This document shows, in pieces, positions 41,140-52,867 of a DNA stretch of 64,000 nucleotides; positions within the stretch are counted from its first letter, which is position 1, and each line of letters begins with the position of its first letter. The notes beneath the pieces were generated by a model. That model was not told where the DNA came from. It searched no databases and saw only the letters and a list, made by a program, of their open reading frames with translations. The stretch spans positions 11,727,884 through 11,791,883 of the forward strand of contig CM034607.1 in the NCBI GenBank assembly GCA_020091685.1. Direction: 5' to 3'. The position numbers and the translations under genes were made by a program. Source of the DNA: Lutjanus erythropterus. Taxonomy: Eukaryota; Chordata; Actinopteri; Lutjaniformes; Lutjanidae.

Positions 41140-42490
41140 AGGCATGCACAAGCAAAGATCAAATCAATGTTGAGCACAATTACTTAATGTCCTAAGGAGT
41201 TTAATATTGATCAAATCATAATATCTTGTCAGATATTGGGCATTGAGCCACTTTATGCCAATAAATTGTTTGTCTCTGATGTTATTCTGCAGAATAATGA
41301 ACCGCAACCTCTCAGTATCTGTAATCTTTCTGTGTACTTACATGGATCTACAAGGTGTTTCTTTTGCCATTCCCCACATCTCTTTTTCCCCTAGAGAACG
41401 GAGTGTGCAGGAACCTTAAACAGAATGACACTTAATCTTCATGCACCCATCAAGACGGAGCATCATTACCAAGCCTCTTATGTGATGGTGAAAAGAAATA
41501 ATGGGATTTGTGCAATGCGTGTTGATGCACCAAAATGAGCCCTGGCAAATACAACCTCACACACTGCAAGAAATGTCCATCCCACAGAGCCTATTCTTTT
41601 TTCTTCCTTGGTCTCAAAAAAGAAAAATCAATTTTAAGGTTGAATAAGAATGGATAAGTCACAGTGAACCGGCATTTTGATAGCATCTTACTATCTTAAT
41701 GTTCTGTATTTTCTGGTGAATGAAGAAGGGACAGTTTCATTAAACGGAGGAAGATTGGGGCCCTTCCAAAATCTGCTTTCACGAATTTGCAGTTTTTTGT
41801 TTGTGCTGTGGGCATAAATATTTCCAGACAGCAAAAAAAAACAGAGTCATAATTAAATAAGGAACATGATAGAATTCATTCAGCATTTATGGCATATTCT
41901 GGAGATGTGTATGGTGACAGTGTAGATAATCTACCAAAATGAAAAAAAATAATAATAATTTCCACTGTTGCAACACTGTTTTTCCTGTGTAATCACTCAC
42001 TGTCATGTCATACTGACCTCTCTTTTCCATTTAATGGACAAAATGAGCAGCATGTCCTGCTGTGTAACAGAACCTGATGTTTCATCACACCATTTTCGCA
42101 TCTGACAGAAAAGTGCAATTGATTGAGGGTATCGCCATCGGAAACAAGCTCATTCTGCAAACTGAGTGTGCAGGCAGGACACACTTAAGAGGAAACCGAG
42201 AGGCCGTGGAGGGGGAGTCAGCTGGATATGGCACACTCACTCACTGTACTAGAAAATACAAATTTCATCTTTGAATCATTTCGAGGGAGGATGGGTTGGA
42301 GTATCCAGGGCCAGTGTGCTACTTACCAAGCTGAGAGCTTGATGCCCGTACAGTAACGTTAATAATTCATTACACTGACACTGAAAACTACAGTGTCTAG
42401 TCAGTGAGTCAAGACTCCACTTTGTTATCCAATGAGATTTGGTTTCATGTTATGGTTTTTAAGCCATGGCACTGGATGCAAGGATGTTTG
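41140..42490. other. Non-coding sequence without recognised repeats
   Basis: AT-rich unique-looking sequence; no gene or element recognised. Confidence -1.
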
Positions 42491-42496
42491 TTACTG

Positions 42497-43453
42497 TATA
42501 CTCAACCGAAATATAAACGCAGCACTTTTGTTTGTGCTCCCATTTTTCACAAATTGAAGTAAAAAAAAAAATACTAGACTTCTTCTGTGCACACAGGTTT
42601 ATTTTTCTCTTTTGTTCACAAATTTGCTAAAAATCATGTTAGTGAGCACTTCTGCTTCAATCAAGAGCATGATTATTGCACAGGTGTACTTTATACTAGT
42701 CATAATAAAAGGCTACTCCAAAATGTGCAGTTTTTTTCTCTTGAAAACTAACCCTTATTAGGCACTGACCTATGGCTATTTAACCTTGGGCAACAGATAC
42801 CAAATTTTGCCCTCCTGAGAAAACAAATTGGTATCTGTATATATTTTATATATACATATACATATACATTTAGTATATATTTTGAGTCATTTTTAAGAAA
42901 AAATATCCACAATCTGTCTGATCTCAGTTTCCCAAACGAGAATATTTCCTAGTTTCTTTAGTCTTCTATCACAGTGAATCTACTCTATGACTGAATATCT
43001 TTGGGTTGTGGACAAACCAAGGCATTTGAAGACATTACCTTGGGCTTTGAGAAACAGCGATCAACATTTTTCACCATTTTCTAACATTTTATAGACCAAA
43101 CAACAATTTGATAATTTGAAAAATAAATTAGTTGCAGCCCTAGATCAGTGCCAAAAAATGTCTTGTTTTGTTAATGTCAAACTGCACATTTTAGAGTGTC
43201 CTTTTATTGTGACCAGTTCAAGGGACACCTGTGCAATAATCATGCTGTTTGATCAGCATCTCTACGTACCATACCTGTCAGGGGGATGGATTATCTTGGC
43301 AAAGAAGAAGCGCTCACTAAGACAATTTTTAACAAATTTGAGAGGAATAAACCTTTTGTGCGCACAGATGTCTAAGAAGTCTTTACTACAGCTCAAGAAA
43401 AATGGAACCAAAAACAAAAGCGTTTATGTGTGTTTGTATTTTTGTTGCGTATA
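42497..43453. mobile_element. Tc1/mariner-like non-autonomous element with long inverted ends
   Basis: The left part (42497-42735) and the right part (about 43170-43453) are inverted copies of each other. Both carry ATAAACGC...CTTTTGTTT, a TTAGTGAGC-CTTCT block, GCATGATTATTGCACAGGTG and ATAAAAGG...AAATGTGCAGTTT. These are the subterminal sequences of a common fish Tc1-like family, and TA dinucleotides sit at both ends. There is no transposase frame, and the middle is occupied by a different repeat. Confidence -1.
42883..43143 (-). mobile_element. Interspersed repeat nested in the Tc1-like element
   Basis: Read on the minus strand, the segment begins TAGGGCTGCAACTAATTTAT and continues with TTGTTTGGTCTATAAAATG, a well-known fish repeat start. 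It then shows the characteristic GTGAAAAATGTTGATCGCTG stretch. It lies wholly between the inverted ends of the Tc1-like element, so it inserted later. The inner boundary at 42883 is approximate. Confidence -1.
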
Positions 43454-44017
43454 CATGATACACAACACCAGAGCATCTAAATACATTAACTCTACCCTCC
43501 ACTGAGGCACCCCCCCAACCCCCACCTACACACAAGGTACAGCAGCCTGGCTTTCCAGTAAAATCAGAGGCAAACATGTTACTTGGGTTCGTTCTATTAT
43601 CTTATATGCATTACATTAACACAACCCATGCCTACACTATCTGGTTTTAGCCATAATTTCACATACTCATCCTTTATATGTAATCCCACATCACACACCT
43701 TAGGCAGAGGTATAAAACCACACCTGTTCTTGTCTGTGTCTGATCCTTCTGATGTTTTGACACATGATCCAAATAATCCAATTAATGCCACACAACATAG
43801 TAAGGCGGTGCCAAATGCAACGGCATGCCTCTAACATAGAAGAAAAGGGGCGGTAACTGAGACAATTCTGTGAAACCAGATGTTAACAGGGAGAATGCTT
43901 TTTCAAAGGAGCGCCCACCGTGCGTTAGAGCTGTGAAGGCTCGCCTCATTTAACCATCCATGTACACACAGGTAGAATAATGAATGTGCAGCATTGTAAA
44001 CGGTCCCTTCCTCGCCA

Positions 44018-44092
44018 TCAGCAGCCCCCCTGGAGGATTCCTGGACCGGGGTGGTCCTGAGGTATCATCTCCTTCTTGTCCCGAAGCGCCAT
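44018..44092 (-). CDS. Small ORF (24 aa) in the CpG-rich island, unproven
   Basis: A minus-strand ATG in strong context (AGCATGG) opens a 24-residue frame, MALRDKKEMIPQDHPGPGIL and four more residues, closed by TGA. A weak acceptor-like TTAATTAATCACAG lies just upstream, about 590 bases after the candidate first exon at 44695. I do not recognise the peptide and see no good donor after it. It could be the start of a coding exon, a small upstream ORF, or chance. Confidence -1.
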   Translation of the reverse strand: MALRDKKEMIPQDHPGPGILQGGC

Positions 44093-44694
44093 GCTCGCTC
44101 TGTGATTAATTAAGCCGTTCTGGACCTCTGCTTTGCTCTATAAACGCGATACTTCTGCAACCAGCGCGAATTCCTCTCCGGGACATGCACACTTACACAT
44201 ATAACACACACTATGACCACATACACGCACAGGCGCGCTTTCACGGTCAGCGAACATTTACGCACGGATGAAACTCAGCGATCACCAACGTCTCCGAGTC
44301 TTTTCCATATGTGGTTTGAATTGTCAGTCAAATACAATTTGGTGCTCGTGTGTTTCAGTGTGTGTGTGTGTAATCTATGTGAGTGTGTGGGGGTCGTCCT
44401 GCGTTCGCAAATGGCGCAACTTCTCCTGTTTTTCCTGTCAAGTTGACACAGCTGGGAGCCCTGCTGACAGCAAACCGAGCACTGCTTGATGTTTAACGTG
44501 AGGCTGCACTAAAACAAACCAAAATACTGTCGTTTTCTCCACCACGGAAAGACAAAAAGCCACATGACAGCCTGGTTTTGCTTGCGCTGCATGCACGGAG
44601 AGCGTTCAGAGAACATTTGCACAGGAGCACCTGCACCTCCAGCTCTTTACCCCCGCATCCCTCGATCCATCCATCCACTCATTTGTAACCATAC

Positions 44695-45010
44695 CTTAAA
44701 AGTCGAGGCTTCTTTGCGACGTTTTCTCTAATCTTCGCTGGAGTGACAGAAGCAGTAACACACGCCTATTCCGCAGCTCCCCGACGGCTGTGTGGAGGAG
44801 AACGGTTGTTGGAGGAGCAGCAGTGAAAAGCAGCGGTGCTTCATCCGCTCTCCCTCCCTCTCTCCTCCTCTCTCTCTGGTTCACAGGCGGGCAGGGCTCC
44901 CCACTGAAATATTACCGACAACCGATTGGTCCACAGGAACCTCGGCGGCCCCTCTCCGCTGCTCTAGGAGGGGCCAGATAAAACCCCGGGGACCTAGAAG
45001 GCCAGCACAC
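44695..45010 (-). promoter_or_regulatory. Candidate minus-strand promoter and non-coding first exon
   Basis: This stretch is richer in CpG than its surroundings and has few repeats. On the minus strand it carries a CCAAT box (ATTGG on the + strand at 44925-44929) with GC-rich flanks, then a purine-rich leader, and then a good splice donor (TTTTAAG|GTATGG) ending the putative exon at 44695. An ATG about 20 bases downstream of the purine tract opens only a 38-codon ORF, so the exon would be 5' UTR. The gene would run leftwards into the long non-coding region, and its coding exons may lie beyond position 1. No coding exon was found, and the + strand also has a TATA-like GATAAAA near 44980, so the direction is not certain. 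Confidence -1.
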
Positions 45011-45430
45011 CGCAAATGAATCAATCTTACAAGCCATTCAGCTATAATGTCTAGTTATTGTTTATTAAAAATGAGTGATACAGGCTACAGTGTATTGATT
45101 TTATTCAGACAGACTATTACTAAGCCACGCGTTTCCAATATGTGGCTCTATTTGGTCAAGCTGCACTGCAAAAAAAAGTCAATTTTAAGTTATATGATAT
45201 GGAGTTTTTCATATCTTTCTATTCTAAATTCATGGCTTTTCTCTGACATGAATAAGTCTATATCTTCTCATTAAATATATATGTAACATTTCCACATTTA
45301 TGTCTAAAAAGCTAAATGTGTTATATGTCTTGTTGAGTTTTGTAGACCTACTTTCATTATCCGACGTGTGTCCAACTATGTCCCAATACAGAGAAGTAAC
45401 GTTAGCTAATTTATTCAGGGTAACGGTGGC

Positions 45431-45482
45431 TTTCCTGCTAACAGCTAGCTATTATTGCTAACAGCTAGCTATTAGCAGGAAA
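45431..45482. repeat. Imperfect palindrome with internal direct repeat
   Basis: TTTCCTGCTAACAGCTAGCT and its near reverse complement AGCTATTAGCAGGAAA flank a short centre. GCTAACAGCTAGCTATTA also occurs twice in tandem. It could form a hairpin of about 20 bp. No gene overlaps it. Confidence -1.
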
Positions 45483-45644
45483 GCTAGCGTGTCGCTAATT
45501 TAAACTAGTGTAACTTCCGGGAAAAACAGAATATGTCGCATTATTTTTTAACAAGACTTGCTGCCTTCAAGTGGGGTAGTGTTTACAAGAAGAGTCCACT
45601 TAAACACTGTAGTTAACTAGAAAGTTTCTAAGAGCTAAAATTCA

Positions 45645-46300
45645 CAACGGTTAAGGCCCTAACACATGATCAGCGGTAGAAACGCTTTGAGTTGGCTGTC
45701 CAATTGTTTTCCTATGGAGAGAGTGTCGCCCTCGGCGTGGCGCACCGCTCGGATCTGCCGCTGACCGCTGAACTTTGACATCGTTTGCCGCTGACCTTTC
45801 AAAGCCCAACCAATGAGATAACAGCTTTTTGTGACGTCGCAGCCTTGATGGGAACCCCAGACCCGCGGAAGATCTCGCGAGAGTGATCATTTCAATGTCG
45901 CAATAACGGAACAACATTCAAAAATATCGCGACTATTTCGCAAATCAAGGGTTCCCTCCCAGACACGACCGAAGAGAGGTGTTTCAGGGTTCCCCAAATT
46001 GTATAAGACAACATTAAAAACAGACTATGATCTCGCCAGTAAACGGAATGCATGGCGAAATGTAAACAGTCAGGTTGGGTTTTAAGATTTGTGAATCATA
46101 GTTTATGAACTTTGCAACTTTCAGAGGTTAAGTTAGCTCAGTCGCAGGCAGACAGGACGTAGCGATTGTAGCACTGTGCCTCTCTGCGCTCTACCTCGTG
46201 GTGAATCCGGAACAAATTTATTATCACATGATACATCTCCACAGCACTGCTGTACGGTCCCAACTGTTCCGGCTGTTCTTGCCCTACTGTGCTGTGATTG
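45645..46300. repeat. GC-richer probable DNA-transposon remnant
   Basis: The block starts AAGGCCCTAACACATGATCA and has repeated CCGCTGACC and CGCT motifs. It is much richer in CpG than its surroundings (CTCGCGAGAG at about 45873). The style is that of fish MITEs with GGCCCTAACACA-type ends, but I could not locate the opposite end or a target duplication. The minus-strand frame at 45651-45917 has no domain I recognise. Confidence -1.
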
Positions 46301-46349
46301 GCTACTATTGCTGGGCTGTGATTGCAGTATATGATAATGTAAATAACAA

Positions 46350-46470
46350 AAAGTAATAACTTTAATAACAGAAAATGTAGTTTGATGATAATGTGAGGTA
46401 GTGTGTGATCATGGGAGATGTTTTCTTCACCGTTAAACAACCACCATAGCTGATGAAAATTTATTTGACA
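46350..46470 (+). repeat. Interspersed repeat family D, copy 2
   Basis: Direct-orientation partner of 27570-27690. It probably belongs to a larger element that continues to about 46530. Confidence -1.
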
Positions 46471-47560
46471 TGACTCAGGTAGAAAACATGTTCATGGACC
46501 AGGTAACATTAAACTTTTTATTCATGTTACATTTAGTCCCATTTGCTGAATTCCGTCTTCACTCTGACATATCTGAGTGATTTCTCTGTGTTTGAAATAT
46601 TTGGGATAATGTAGGCACACAATTTACAAAATATATACAAAATATAACATACACCAAGCGTTTTTAGGCATTTTGATGTGGAAATGTTACATATTACAGC
46701 TTTAAGGTTAAAAATCATTTCAAACAAAGTTTTACATGTTTACTCTTTTTAGAGGTTGCAAAATAAGATGATGTTCAAGCTGACCAAACAGGTATACACT
46801 GTTATACAACTACCAAGATACTTGATATTAGAAAAGCAATAAGTTTGGCAACTCATTGCTGACTCACAGGATTATATGATGTGAAACAGAAGGGTGAACA
46901 CAGGTGTTACCAATGATACTAATTAGGTCCTGTAAGATTTAATGTAGCAGAGCCTTTTCTTTGAGCCGACACGCACAACAGCAGCACTCTGGCTCCGAAC
47001 CTTAATTCGTATCACTGGTTACACCTGTGTTTAGTATTTTATGTCAAAACAGCTGCTGTGTAAAAGGCCTATTGTAGTGGCTCAAGGTTACTGTCATATT
47101 TATTTTGTTGGGTGTTGTTAAATGTCATTTAGAGTTAAACACATATTATCCATTCACATCATCACTTAAATGCAGGCAATAGCCTGTAAAGACCTCACCG
47201 TGATGTTTCTAGCAGCGTAGCCACACTCTGAATACGCCATCACGTCACACACTTAACTTAGACTCTAGCTACTGTAAATGGGTCAAAGCAGAGAGAGAGA
47301 GACAGAGTGGAAATAAAGACTCGTTTTCAATAGGCCTTCAGGCCATTTCATGATTGCATGAGTGTTTTATTGCACAATAGAACACTACATGGGCCTATAC
47401 TCACAAATACTGACCTACATTTATTTGTTCCTGAACTTTTCAGTTGAAAATGGGTAAACTTGATGTGCATATGTCACATTACAGAACATGAAGTAAAGAC
47501 ATAGACTGAGTAGGTGTGCATGCATGTGTGGAACCAAAAGGGCGTTAGAGCCTCCCAGTG

Positions 47561-47598
47561 TTTTTTTCTTTCTTTCTTTTTTTTTTTTTTTTTTTTTT
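47561..47598. repeat. T-rich homopolymer tract
   Basis: TTTC units followed by about 20 consecutive T. No adjoining SINE or LINE body was recognised. Confidence -1.
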
Positions 47599-47802
47599 GT
47601 CAGTTCCTAACGGGGACCGTCATCTTCACAGGCGCTGCGTCGCGCCTGCAGTGTTAATTTCTCATGATGCTGCGTAAATAAATTCAGCGCTGCTGCTCCC
47701 ACAGAGACACAACCAGAGGCTCCTCAGAAGTTAGTACAGCAAGACCCACCCCATGAGTGTCTTTATCTCGAATGGTAAAGGTCTTTTTCAGCTCATGTAG
47801 AC

Positions 47803-48085
47803 CAGGGGTGTCAAACTCATTTCAGATCATGGCCCAGTTTGATCTCAGTTGGACAGGACCAGCAAAACTATTCCAGAATAAGCTATAAATAACAACACTG
47901 CCAGATTTTTCCATTTTATAGTGATGCCAAGTAGAGGAATTCTGAAATGTTCACAATGTGAACATTCAGGTTGTTTACAAAACAACCTGAAATGTCTTAA
48001 AATTAAAAAAGTGCAGTTTTAACCATGTCTCAGATTTTTCCACATTTTAGTCGCTGTCAGTAAAAATAAATGAAATAAATAAACA

Positions 48086-48130
<45 letters not shown>

Positions 48131-48845
48131 ATTTAAATAAAGGCAGCAAGTTAAAACCTTGTTTTCCTTCAAGGAACATCTCCAAGCCATTCAGATTTCC
48201 TTCTTTCCCTCTCATGTTTCCTTTAATTAGATAGATAGATGTCCTTTACTGTCCACAAAGGGAAATTAATTTAGCTCAACTGATTAAAACTTTGTAGACT
48301 GTCACATTAAATTCACCATCTCTTTTAACAGCAAAAATGTTATATTCAGGATTTCATTTAAAACAACCCACTCCAACACGTCAATCAGTAAACCTCAGCA
48401 CTGCACCACAGCTTCTGAATTAAATCGTTACTATAGGTTTTATTAATATTCTTAGCTTTCTGCAAGTTGCAGGACGTAAATATAAAAATCATTCAGAAAT
48501 CATACTAAGATACAATTCTCCAATGTTATATTCACAACAGTCATGACAGATTTTAAGTGTTTTGTCAGTGCTTTTGCAGTAGAGTTCCACGATTATTGTT
48601 TTAAGATAGACGACTGATACAGATTATTTTGTACTGAAGGTGCTGATTGACAATATTTTGCACAATGTTCAATATCTATAAATATGGCCGCAATAAGTAT
48701 TAATTGTTTTTTTGTTTTGTTTTTTTGTTCAGAGAACTGTATTCTGGTCTGGAATTAATGACAGCCCAGCAATTTCTTTTTTTTACACTTTGCAAAGTCA
48801 TCTAGTGGGCTGGATTGGACCCTTCGGCGGACAGATTCTGGCAGA
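47803..48845. mobile_element. Degraded hAT-like element starting CAGGGGTGTCAAACTCAT
   Basis: The left end CAGGGGTGTCAAACTCAT followed by GGCCCAGTTTGATC is the recognisable terminus of a widespread vertebrate hAT group. The right side around 48800-48840 (GTGGGCTGGATTGGACCCTTC) resembles the usual 'unclaimed' end, but a clean terminal repeat is missing. An (AAT)n microsatellite lies inside at 48086-48128. The right boundary is approximate. Confidence -1.
48086..48128. repeat. (AAT)n microsatellite
   Basis: About 14 AAT units inside the hAT-like element that starts at 47803. Confidence -1.
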
Positions 48846-49453
48846 ATCTGAACACATACAGTAAAGATGCGTATTGACAATTTATATTATCCCTCTGAGT
48901 GCAGCTAGTTCAAGTAACACTGGTCAGTGAGGGCTGTAGGCTGTTAGTTGAGGATTTATGCTTAAAAAATACCTCACTCAGCTTCCCCTCTTTCATTTGC
49001 AAAACAGAGTTTACCCCCTTTCAGGGCTAATAAATATTCATGATACATTAAAGTGCTTTCAAATTAAATATGACTATGAGGTCTAGTGAAAAAAAAGTGA
49101 TATTTTTCAGAAAATCTAATTAATTGTTTTACTGTATAGCTTGTTTTCCTTGTAGTTTTCACCCGCCAGCGATCACACACATTTTAATTTACTGCTGCAG
49201 CACTTCTGATTCAGCATCTTCAGCAATTGTTAAGAAGTGTGTTATCATGGGAAGTGATGTGCAAATGGATTAAAGTTACCCCTAGCATTTTAATGAGTCT
49301 TCATTTATATAAAATAGTCCAGTTGATTTATTCACAGCAGTGACAGTTGTGGGACAGAAGCAGATTGCCCGGCTTCATTGGCAGCCTTTGGTTTCAGCAC
49401 CATGGTCAGTGACACTCATTCCAGCCACTGTGTGAGGCTGTCAGTGCAGTTTA

Positions 49454-49455
<2 letters not shown>

Positions 49456-49546
<91 letters not shown>
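49456..49546. repeat. (GT)n microsatellite, about 45 pure units
   Basis: The longest pure dinucleotide tract in the window, about 91 bases. Confidence -1.
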
Positions 49547-49547
<1 letters not shown>

Positions 49548-49699
49548 GAACTGTTCACACCAGACTTCTGACCATTGACAAAAAGATGCTGACTGCCAGG
49601 ATGAAATTGTCAGCATGTCAAGTCAAAATCTGCTCTGCTTGGAGTCAAAGTTTAGTGTCCACTCTCATTTCATGACCACAGAGTGCCTCTGATTACTTT

Positions 49700-49992
49700 G
49701 GGTCCTCTCTTACGCTGATCTAAAGTGCAAGTGGGAAGCATGAGGCGCAAAGGATTTAATTGATTCATTCAGTCATTGCGCCACAGACTTTGCGCTTCGA
49801 CCAGGTTTTAGCTAATGTAAGGTGCAAGTGGTTTTTACTCAAATGCACAAAGCACAAGATAGCAAATGTGCCGGGCCACGCTTTCATTTTGCTTTCATTT
49901 TTAAACCTTCCAACCATTGCAAGCAAGATCTAAGTAAATCTACCTGCCCACCAGTGCAACAGCTTTGCGCCTGGTGTAAGATAGGGCCCTTA
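49700..49992 (-). repeat. Probable transposon remnant ending GGGCCCTATCTTACACC
   Basis: Read on the minus strand it begins TAAGGGCCCTATCTTACACC and continues with GGCGCAAAGC, the recognisable head of a common fish DNA-transposon group. GCGCAAAG-like motifs also occur near 49743. The left limit is uncertain. Confidence -1.
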
Positions 49993-49999
49993 GTGTTTT

Positions 50000-52200
50000 A
50001 GATTGTGAGGATTGCTGGGAACTACCTAGATAAAAATGACTTCAAAATTAAACATTGGCATCAGTCTGAGATGAGCATCTCTCCCGACTCAGGCTGACAT
50101 GACAACGCTCCAGTTGGACCAATGTGCATCGTCATGCTAATTGTATTTTAATTCCATTACAGGAGACTTGATGTTCTCTGCAAATAAAAGGGAAAAACAT
50201 TGTGCATATATTGAAAATAGACCAAAAGTTTAGAAATATCAGCACATTAGCAAGAATCCAATATTGTGCATCCATAATGAGTAATTGTAATACAAAACAT
50301 ACCATTACACTAAAAAGGGGTGTTAACATAATACTGGTTCTATACACGCTGACTTGAAGCCTTTCAATTCATATTAATGTACTGCTGAGTTCACTCACTC
50401 AATAAATTAAGTTTCGACAGAAACTTGATCAGTGTATTTGCAGACCTCCCAGCATGCAATTGTTTGAGAGTTAAAACTCTCTTCAGACCTCTCCGTTTTG
50501 TAGTTTGAAGAAAAAAAAACATGATGGAAACTTGACTGAGGTTACTGAATTCATTCCCTAACCCCATACACTTAGTTGATTCAGCTTAAAACTTAAGCTT
50601 ATTGAACTTGTTTTCTTGAGTTCACTTAACTATTTTTACATTTTCAAAACTCATTAGACAACTGTGAAGCAATTATTAAACTCATCTTTAGTTAAGTCAC
50701 ATTTTTAAGGCAGCAGGGAAACTTACATTTTAAGTTGAGGCAGCTTAAAATGATTTAAAGTGTACTGGAGAACTAAATATGTACACTAGCAAAGAAGATT
50801 GACCTCAGTTCTCACAGGCGTGAGTTGAGATGGCTTTCCCCGACACTGACGTTAAGTACATCAGCATGCAACCCTGGGCCTTAAGCTTTTCTGTGGGCAA
50901 GTGTGTTTTACTCACTCAGAGTGCATTAATGGTCATGCATAGACGAGAAAATCACACTTCAGTATATTAGCCTCATTACCGTTGGGGCGTCTTTTCTCTC
51001 CCAGTCAATTGCACTCCAGCTCAGCCATGGCACACCATTTCCCTACATAACAAAGCTACTGAGATGAAACTGTACACGCACTCTCAATGGAGGGCAGCCT
51101 TAATGAATATTTATCGGTTCACTGGGTCAAGGTGTAATATCCGCGTTTTCAACACAACGCAACATGCGCCCTCACCCCTCATGTATGTGGCAGGACATTC
51201 ATCACCAGGCCAGAATCGTTTACAGCTCGGCCCTGCACCACCTGCTTCACAGCCTGCCAGCAGATCTGTTTGTATCTTCATTAGCACTCGTCCGAAATAC
51301 GTTACAGCCAGATGTCAGAAGGCCCTGACCTTGGCTCACTTCGAATGAAGTCAACCCACTGCTTGCAGTTCTATGTCATAGAAAAATTTAGTTTTTCCCC
51401 CCTGAAAACCTGCTACTTTTCTGCAGATCTTGTGATTGAAGTCCTGAATTGCCATAGTCAAAAGCAAATTGGAAAGCTTTTTTTTTTCTGCTCCAAAAAA
51501 CACTGTCTGAATTGTTATTCGTAGAACCCGTAAGCCATTTTGCACGATTTCACAGCCCAAGTAGCAATGCAGGTATTTTCCATAAACATGAAATCTTATG
51601 AAAACAAATGAAGTCAATGGGGGTTCTTCTCCAATGCCGGCTCATGTTTACCTGTGGTTGGAGTGCATTATCCCCTCTGGACAAAACCAATTGATCACCT
51701 TCAGAAAAAAAAGGCCACTCAATTGATCCCCAAACAAATGTGATGAGCTCTATCCACCGTTCATCCCCTTTGGGCCTTTTGATGTGGTGAAACTTGCTGA
51801 TCCGCCATGTCCTCCTTTTCTAATAAAGCTGTCATCAGCTGCCAATGTGCACTTTCATGGCGTGGCTCCAAGCTGGCTGAGATCAATAGCGCCTGTCAGG
51901 GAACGCTCCCTAGGCGTAATAAGGCTGGGAGACACATGGTAAGTAGACCACAGGGAGGATCTAGGCAACGCTCTGATTGGATTTGGACCCTGATTTCAAC
52001 AGGGAGACGTGACACTGTGTTTACACATGGGATGGCAAAAGAGACAGAAAAGAAGAAAATTGATCATGCATGGATATAAGATTACAGAATCCATTATAGA
52101 ATCAGAAATTGTCCTCTAAAAGTGGAGAAACCTGATATAGAATGTATGAGATGCCGGGTATAGCTGTATTTAGTTTCTGTTGGCACAGTGCTGATGCCAC
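50000..52200. other. Mostly repeat-poor non-coding sequence
   Basis: Between about 50950 and 52080 the sequence has balanced composition and no repeat I recognise. It could hold conserved regulatory DNA, but conservation cannot be judged from one sequence. Confidence -1.
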
Positions 52201-52264
52201 TAACCCTGTTACTGTGGTGTGATATCACCCTTCTCCCATTGGTCTACAAGGCTTCAACACATAC

Positions 52265-52310
<46 letters not shown>
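52265..52310. repeat. Compound (TA)n(TG)n microsatellite
   Basis: About seven TA units pass directly into about fifteen TG units. Confidence -1.
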
Positions 52311-52312
<2 letters not shown>

Positions 52313-52867
52313 GTATATCCATCACTTCAGACGATCTACAGTTCTGCCAGTGTCATGCATATTTCATCAAACAACATGCAAGGCTGTGGAGCCCATAGCT
52401 CATGTAGCTCTGACATCTTTACTAACCAGGCAACGCTGATAGACACACACCACTTTCTGTGCTAGAAATTTACTGTTAATGTGACAGTCTGATAGATAGA
52501 GTGACTCTTGTGCTGTCCCGTGCAAACACACACCCTCACAGCACAGACACACAGTATTGTATCACATGATGTAACCCCTGAAGAAGTGGAGATATTTTTT
52601 CCTCGTGCTGCAGATTAATTTTGCATGATATAAGATGTCACAAGAACTTTACGGTTCCTCTGGGGCTTCTTTGTGTGGACAACCCGCAACACAGAAATCT
52701 ATTTTTGTTTCTAAGACAAATTAATTTCATATGAGAAAGTAAACTGTTTAACATTCAGTGCTTCTATGTGTGAAACTAACATCACTGTATTCCTCAGATC
52801 AGATAAAGGCAGTGGATCATTTTGGGAACCATAGAGCTGAGATAACAGTATCAATATGATGGCAAAC

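Noticed and set aside
45651..45917. 88-codon minus-strand frame in the GC-richer block
   Set aside because: It lies in a probable transposon remnant, has no recognisable domain and no splice context.
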